A program made the position numbers and the translations under genes. Under the pieces are notes generated by a model. The model searched no databases. It saw only the letters and a program-made list of their open reading frames with translations, and was not told the DNA's origin. 64,000 nucleotides of DNA from Phycisphaerales bacterium (GTDB taxonomy: Bacteria > Planctomycetota > Phycisphaerae > Phycisphaerales > SM1A02): positions 62,001 to 126,000 of the forward strand of contig SIAP01000001.1 in NCBI GenBank assembly GCA_009691725.1, in the 5' to 3' direction. Each line of letters begins with the position of its first letter. Position 1 is the first letter of the stretch. Positions 59,825 through 64,000 of this stretch are shown one piece after another.

Positions 59825-59830
59825 AGTGTA
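59825..59830 (-). promoter_or_regulatory. Leaderless-type -10 box of the response regulator
   Basis: TACACT, then tccggc, then ATG 59818. Confidence 0.6.
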
Positions 59831-59878
59831 CGAGGATCTCGCGCTTTCTCCACGGCGACGACCGACCGTGACCTACCT

Positions 59879-62800
59879 TCAACTCGAAGCGCAATCCTGC
59901 ATCGCACGAGCGACTAACTCGATGGGATGGAGAGCCGTTCGCGCAGTCCCATCCGTCACTTGATGGCGGCAACTCGAGCCTGGTGCGCAGACAATGGAAT
60001 CATCATGCGCGCGAATTGCTGGAAAGAGATCTTGCTCTCCAATGCGCATCGAAAGGTCGTAACTCTGTTCGCGAAAGCCAAATCCCCCTGCCATACCGCA
60101 GCAGCCCGTGGCGAGCGCCTCCACTTGATTGGGAAAGATCCGCTGTAACAACCCAAGTGATGTACCCGCCCCCCACAGTGCCTTCTGGTGGCAGTGCGCA
60201 TGAAGCAGGATCGATTCGCGCGTGTGGGCGAAGGCGGGGCGAATGGGATGACTCTCCCACCGATCATTCAAGAACTCCTCAATCATCCACGACTTCGACG
60301 CAAGCCCTCGCAGAGATTGCAGATCGACCCCCATTTTGAGTTCGAGCCAATCGTCCTTGATTGCAGAAAGGCACGAGGGCTCGAGTGCAAGAATTGCAAC
60401 CGCTCCTTCGCGGCGCATGGCGTCAAGAAGTGCAGTCGCAGTCGCACGCGTCGTGCGTGCTGCGTCCGCAAGCATCCCACACGAAATCGCGGCTCGCCCG
60501 CAGCAGCCTGCGTGCGGAAGCACCACGCGATATCCAAATGCCTCGAGGACCTCGACTGCAGCACGGCCAACCTCGGGCGTCGACCACTGCGTGAAGCAAT
60601 CGGGAAGCAACAGGACCGTCGGTTGCTCTTGGAGGGATCGTGGTCCATCCTGCTGGACTCGCAACTTCGCGCGGCGTTCCATCCACGATCGAAGCGCAGG
60701 ACCGAACTGGGGAAGCGATCTCTTTGACGACATTCCAAGAAGCGCCGCGACCAGCGCACGTACGGGAGTTTGTCGAACGAGCGCACTGGCGATCGGCCAG
60801 ATCGCAGAACCAAGTCGATTGATGATCTGCACATTCGCCATCGCACGAACGCGCCATGGCACACCACCACGACGCCAGTACTCCTGTGCCGTGAACTCGG
60901 CTTTCAACTTGGAGATGTCGACGTTGCTTGGACACTCCGTCTTGCACGACTTGCACGAGAGGCAGAGCTCCAGCGTTGCCTTGGTCTCTGGATCGCTCCA
61001 CCGCTTCGCCGAGGTTGCATCACCACTGCCAAACTGTCCGGAGACGGCCAGCCGGAGCGCATTGGCACGACCTCGGGTGGCGTGACGCTCATCCTTCAGC
61101 ACGCGGTACGAGGGGCACATCGTGGAGCCCGGCGTGAGCCGTCGGCAGAGCCCAGCCCCATTGCACTGCTCGAGCGCATGGCCAAATCCCTCCTCGCGGT
61201 CGTAGCGAAAGAATGTCTCGACCTCGCCAAGATGGACGAACTGTGCGTCATCTGGTCGAACTCGCAGTTTCGAAGTGATCTGGCGTGGGTCGTCGTTGTT
61301 CACCAGGTTGCCTGGGTTCAACAGTCCCTGCGGATCGAAGAGTTTCTTGACGTCTCGGATTGCCTGTGCAATCACGGGACCAAGCACCCGAGTCAGGAGT
61401 GGACTGCGCACGCGTCCATCACCGTGCTCACCACTGAGAGCGCCGCCATACTTCACAACGAGGTCAGCGACGTCGATCGCAATCGCGCGCATCGTTGCGA
61501 GTCCCTCCTCAGTGCCGATTGCCACAAGTGGACGGATGTGCAGGCAACCAACTGATGCGTGGGCGTAGTACGCAGCAGTACTGCCATGTCGCGCGACGAT
61601 CGCTCGAAACTCTTCAACGAACTCTCCCAGTCGCGAGGGATCGACCGCCGTGTCTTCCACGAACGTGACTGGACGGCGAATCCCAGGGATGCCATGCAAG
61701 AGCGGCTCGCCAGCTTTGCGAATTCGCCACGCGGCATCCATCGCGACCGCATCGAAGTGCCGGACCATTGGGACACCAGGGAGAGCGCGCCCGAGCAACG
61801 CCATTTTCTCGTCGAGTTCCGCCTTGGAATCGGCGAAGTACTGCACATACATCACTGCGTTGACACACCCCGAGGGAGGTTGTGGCAGCACTTCAACATC
61901 GCGGAGGAAACTCGGATTTTTCCGCGCCATGCTGATGACCATGTCATCGATCAATTCCACTGCGCTGGGCTTTGTGGCGATGATCCCCATCAACGGTGCC
62001 AGTGCTTCGCGAACGCCATCAAACCCAAAAATCGCCAGACCGCGGAACTTCGGCACTGCCACCAGCGCCAACTGCGCCTGCAGGATGATCGCTAATGTGC
62101 CCTCCGACCCGCAGACCAGGTGCGCAAGGTTGACACGATCAAATGTGCCTGGAGTCGACGCTCGCATTTGCTCGATGAGAATGTCGAAGTTGTAACCGTC
62201 CACATGACGGCGAATCTTTGGTGTTCGGTGCTCGATCTCACCTGCGATCGGCAGGAGAATCTCCGCAAGCTTTCGAGTGAGTGCTGCGATGCGTGGATCG
62301 CGCTCGCTTTGCCCCTGAGCAAAGTGCATACGAGAACCATCAGACAGAATGACATCGACCGCCACCAGATGTTCAACGGTGCGCCCGTACAGAATCGAGT
62401 TTGCGCCTGCCGAGTTGTTGCCGATCATCCCGCCGATGGTTGCATGCGAACTGGTTGCGACATCTGGACCGAACATCAATCCAAGCGGTGCGAGGGTCCG
62501 ATTCAGTTGATCCAGGACGACTCCAGGTTCCACGCGGACTGTCCGTTCAACGGGATCGACCTGGTTGATTCCCCTGCAATTCGCACTGAAATCAATCACG
62601 ACCGCTTCGTTGACCGTCTGTCCAGCGAGCGCAGTTCCCCCGCCGCGTGCGAGAATCGCAACTCCCAAGTCTGCGCACACCTCGACCGCCACGACACCAT
62701 CTGCAACCGAACTCGGAATCACAACGCCGATCGGCTCCACTTGATAAATGCTCGCATCGGTTGCGTAGAGCATTCTGTCGTGCGCAGCAAATCGAATCTC

Positions 62801-62902
62801 ACCCGACACCTTTTGCGCGAGCGCGTCAGCGATCTGTGTTCGCCTCTGCTGCGTGCGTGAAGGCGCCACAAAGGAAAGATGCACATCGCGATGAGCATTC
62901 AT
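59879..62902 (-). CDS. YdiJ-like FAD-linked oxidase fused to Fe-S oxidoreductase (D-2-hydroxyacid dehydrogenase)
   Basis: 1007 residues, close to the 1018 of E. coli YdiJ. N-terminal PCMH-type FAD domain (VVIPSSVADGVVAVEVC, ILARGGGTALAGQTVN, GMIGNNSAGANSILYG), FAD-oxidase C-terminal domain (YYAHASVGCLHIRP, SGEHGDGRVRSPL), then two 4Fe-4S motifs (CNGAGLCRRLTPGSTMCPSY and CLSCKSCKTECP) and two CCG domains (HAGCCGRAA; GCCGMAGGFG, HCHQKAL). Likely oxidises D-lactate, D-2-hydroxyglutarate or glycolate to the respiratory chain. ATG 62902 is fixed by AGGAGG 8 nt upstream. Confidence 0.93.
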   Translation of the reverse strand: MNAHRDVHLSFVAPSRTQQRRTQIADALAQKVSGEIRFAAHDRMLYATDASIYQVEPIGVVIPSSVADGVVAVEVCADLGVAILARGGGTALAGQTVNEAVVIDFSANCRGINQVDPVERTVRVEPGVVLDQLNRTLAPLGLMFGPDVATSSHATIGGMIGNNSAGANSILYGRTVEHLVAVDVILSDGSRMHFAQGQSERDPRIAALTRKLAEILLPIAGEIEHRTPKIRRHVDGYNFDILIEQMRASTPGTFDRVNLAHLVCGSEGTLAIILQAQLALVAVPKFRGLAIFGFDGVREALAPLMGIIATKPSAVELIDDMVISMARKNPSFLRDVEVLPQPPSGCVNAVMYVQYFADSKAELDEKMALLGRALPGVPMVRHFDAVAMDAAWRIRKAGEPLLHGIPGIRRPVTFVEDTAVDPSRLGEFVEEFRAIVARHGSTAAYYAHASVGCLHIRPLVAIGTEEGLATMRAIAIDVADLVVKYGGALSGEHGDGRVRSPLLTRVLGPVIAQAIRDVKKLFDPQGLLNPGNLVNNDDPRQITSKLRVRPDDAQFVHLGEVETFFRYDREEGFGHALEQCNGAGLCRRLTPGSTMCPSYRVLKDERHATRGRANALRLAVSGQFGSGDATSAKRWSDPETKATLELCLSCKSCKTECPSNVDISKLKAEFTAQEYWRRGGVPWRVRAMANVQIINRLGSAIWPIASALVRQTPVRALVAALLGMSSKRSLPQFGPALRSWMERRAKLRVQQDGPRSLQEQPTVLLLPDCFTQWSTPEVGRAAVEVLEAFGYRVVLPHAGCCGRAAISCGMLADAARTTRATATALLDAMRREGAVAILALEPSCLSAIKDDWLELKMGVDLQSLRGLASKSWMIEEFLNDRWESHPIRPAFAHTRESILLHAHCHQKALWGAGTSLGLLQRIFPNQVEALATGCCGMAGGFGFREQSYDLSMRIGEQDLFPAIRAHDDSIVCAPGSSCRHQVTDGTARTALHPIELVARAMQDCASS

Positions 62903-62910
62903 CGCGCCAC

Positions 62911-62916
62911 CCTCCT
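62911..62916 (-). promoter_or_regulatory. Perfect Shine-Dalgarno of the YdiJ-like gene
   Basis: AGGAGG with 8 nt to ATG 62902. It decides the start over ATG 62935, which overlaps the upstream stop. It lies inside the operon, as expected for a non-leaderless start. Confidence 0.8.
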
Positions 62917-62931
62917 GCGCAACCCCCTCCA

Positions 62932-64000
62932 TCAATCCGTGCCCGCAGCGTGGAAGTGCGCTTCGTGCAGCGCCCGCAGTCGTCCGAGATACGCATCTGG
63001 AGGAATTCGATTCCTGCGTGCCATCACGGCACGAACGGTCGACTCAAAGCGATTGAATCGGTAGGACTGGGAGCGCTCTGGTGTCAGCCAAGCAAATCGT
63101 TCCACGAAGTTGAGTGGTCGAGGGATTGCGATCATTGCCCCAGTGCCGATGGTTGATCCCGTGTTGAGCGCGACGAGGATCGAGGTCTTCGCGTGATCGC
63201 CGATGACTCCGCCATAAAACACCCGACCAGTGCTCTCATTCGAGCCCGCGGCGTCAAGGCGCGTCATGACTTCGCCGTACGTATTCATGAGATTCGAGTT
63301 GCAGGTTCCTGCACCGAGATTCACCCATTCACCGATGAGCATGTCACCGATGTGCCCCTCGTGCGCCTTGTTCGAATAGCCAGCGATCACAGTGGATCCA
63401 ACTTCGCCTGCAATCTTGCTGTGAGGTCCGATGACCGTTCGTGCCTTGATCAACGCTCGATCCAAGACCGTGGAGTGGTCAAGCACTGCCACGGGACCGC
63501 ACACCACTGCGCCAGGGCGAACGGTCGCACCATGAGCAAGGAGCACAGGACCATCGGTTGTGTCAATGATCGCACCGGGACAGACCCGCGCAGTCGGGTC
63601 AACGAAAAGTGCGTGGTGTCCGAAGCGCGTCACGCCAGCAGAGGCGCGATCAGTCAACTCCCCGCTGCGACTCAGCAGTCCAATATCCGCGGGGATGCTC
63701 TGCTCGAGCCTCCCGAGCAACTCCCACGGCGTCTTGATGGTTTGCCCATGCCCAAGTGGGCGGCGCGTGATGTGATGTGGCAACCCGTCCGCTCCCCGCG
63801 CGCGTTCAAGAAATCGCTGCGACTCCGCACTGGTCAACCGTGCCATCGCGACGCGATCGTCCGTGGTCACGATCGCTTCTCCCACTGTGAGCGAAGCCGC
63901 ATCTTCGAGCGAGTCGAGCGCACCGTTGATCAGAATCACTTCGCCCGCGTGGTTGGGAAAGCGACCGACCAATGTCGTTGTCGACGCAACCCGTTCGGTG
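62932..64000 (-). CDS. GlmU-like left-handed beta-helix protein (putative sugar nucleotidyltransferase), 5' end outside window
   Basis: At least 355 residues; the frame runs off the window end. The C-terminal half has the hexapeptide repeats of a left-handed beta-helix (VCPGAIIDTTDGPVLLAHGATVRPGAVVCGP, GEVGSTVIAGYSNKAHEGHIG, GEWVNLGAGTCNSNLMNTYG, GDHAKTSILVALNTGSTIGTGAMI). The TxNSNLMNTYG segment matches the GlmU-like family in Bacteroidota and Planctomycetota often annotated as sugar nucleotidyltransferase. The N-terminal nucleotidyltransferase motif is outside the window. Its stop is 30 nt before the YdiJ-like start, so the two form an operon. Confidence 0.85.
   Translation of the reverse strand, partial: TERVASTTTLVGRFPNHAGEVILINGALDSLEDAASLTVGEAIVTTDDRVAMARLTSAESQRFLERARGADGLPHHITRRPLGHGQTIKTPWELLGRLEQSIPADIGLLSRSGELTDRASAGVTRFGHHALFVDPTARVCPGAIIDTTDGPVLLAHGATVRPGAVVCGPVAVLDHSTVLDRALIKARTVIGPHSKIAGEVGSTVIAGYSNKAHEGHIGDMLIGEWVNLGAGTCNSNLMNTYGEVMTRLDAAGSNESTGRVFYGGVIGDHAKTSILVALNTGSTIGTGAMIAIPRPLNFVERFAWLTPERSQSYRFNRFESTVRAVMARRNRIPPDAYLGRLRALHEAHFHAAGTD

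Overview
The window reads as a gene-dense stretch of chromosome from a Gram-negative member of the Planctomycetota, most likely class Phycisphaerae. The evidence is a secreted protein ending in the dockerin-like tail with two EF-hand loops and an ILLLxSWG-type motif that is common in Phycisphaerales, a very large TPR-bearing Ser/Thr kinase, a SecD-SecF fusion with a long helical insert, and outer-membrane functions (Kdo transferase WaaA, phosphoheptose isomerase GmhA, an OmpA-type lipoprotein, Mla-type lipid transport). The assignment is inference from gene content; there is no rRNA here. I see no insertion sequence, prophage or CRISPR array. RNA genes are RNase P RNA (rnpB) and one tRNA-Arg(CCG).

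Layout. 1-2658: waaA-thiL-tsaE, overlapping (+). 2655-9082: Fur-family regulator, TPR kinase, aspartokinase and TypA (all -). 9117-13004: small membrane protein (+), M32 carboxypeptidase (-), DUF1573/ankyrin secreted protein (-). 13225-18553: MEMO-family protein and dtd (+), then udg4, an unknown gene and rnpB (-), an unknown gene with a tiny upstream ORF (+), and rplU (-). 18577-22937: aminotransferase preceded by a truncated polysaccharide deacetylase (-), RluA-type pseudouridine synthase and alpha/beta hydrolase (+), isocitrate dehydrogenase (-). 23106-30900: nudix, rhomboid, tgt, yajC, secDF and a LysM protein (-). 30932-36433: MlaF-MlaD (+), OmpA lipoprotein, prepilin peptidase, xseB and xseA (-). 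36433-46102: recG, then a six-gene operon with an ABC ATPase, a permease with a His-rich loop, a DUF3299-type protein, two M14 carboxypeptidase-family proteins and a BaiN/HI0933-type flavoprotein (+). 46092-48739: HIT and MazG proteins, dockerin-like protein, tRNA-Arg (-). 48798-58866: MFS transporter, TIGR01777 epimerase, gmhA and two membrane-thioredoxin paralogs, tilS, a B12-binding-like protein, ubiE/menG, amidohydrolase, lipoprotein, nudix. 59021-64000: small ORF, stand-alone receiver, YdiJ-like FAD/Fe-S oxidoreductase and a left-handed-helix nucleotidyltransferase-like protein cut by the window end.

The most striking result is regulatory. At eleven first-of-operon genes a TANNNT box lies exactly 6 nt before the start codon, and at nine more it lies 7-11 nt before, usually with no Shine-Dalgarno sequence. 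This is the arrangement expected for leaderless mRNAs. Two divergent gene pairs share one near-palindromic box serving both strands, and the recG stop codon is the first half of the next operon's box. The rule also decides several starts (M32 peptidase, gmhA, rplU). A strong Shine-Dalgarno is instead seen at internal operon genes such as the LysM protein and the FAD/Fe-S oxidoreductase.

The best candidate for an undescribed system is the operon at 38614-46102. It resembles the Zrg-type (zinc-regulated) ABC/DUF3299 module and is fused transcriptionally to a pair of secreted M14 zinc-carboxypeptidase homologs, one of which has lost all zinc ligands and the catalytic Glu.
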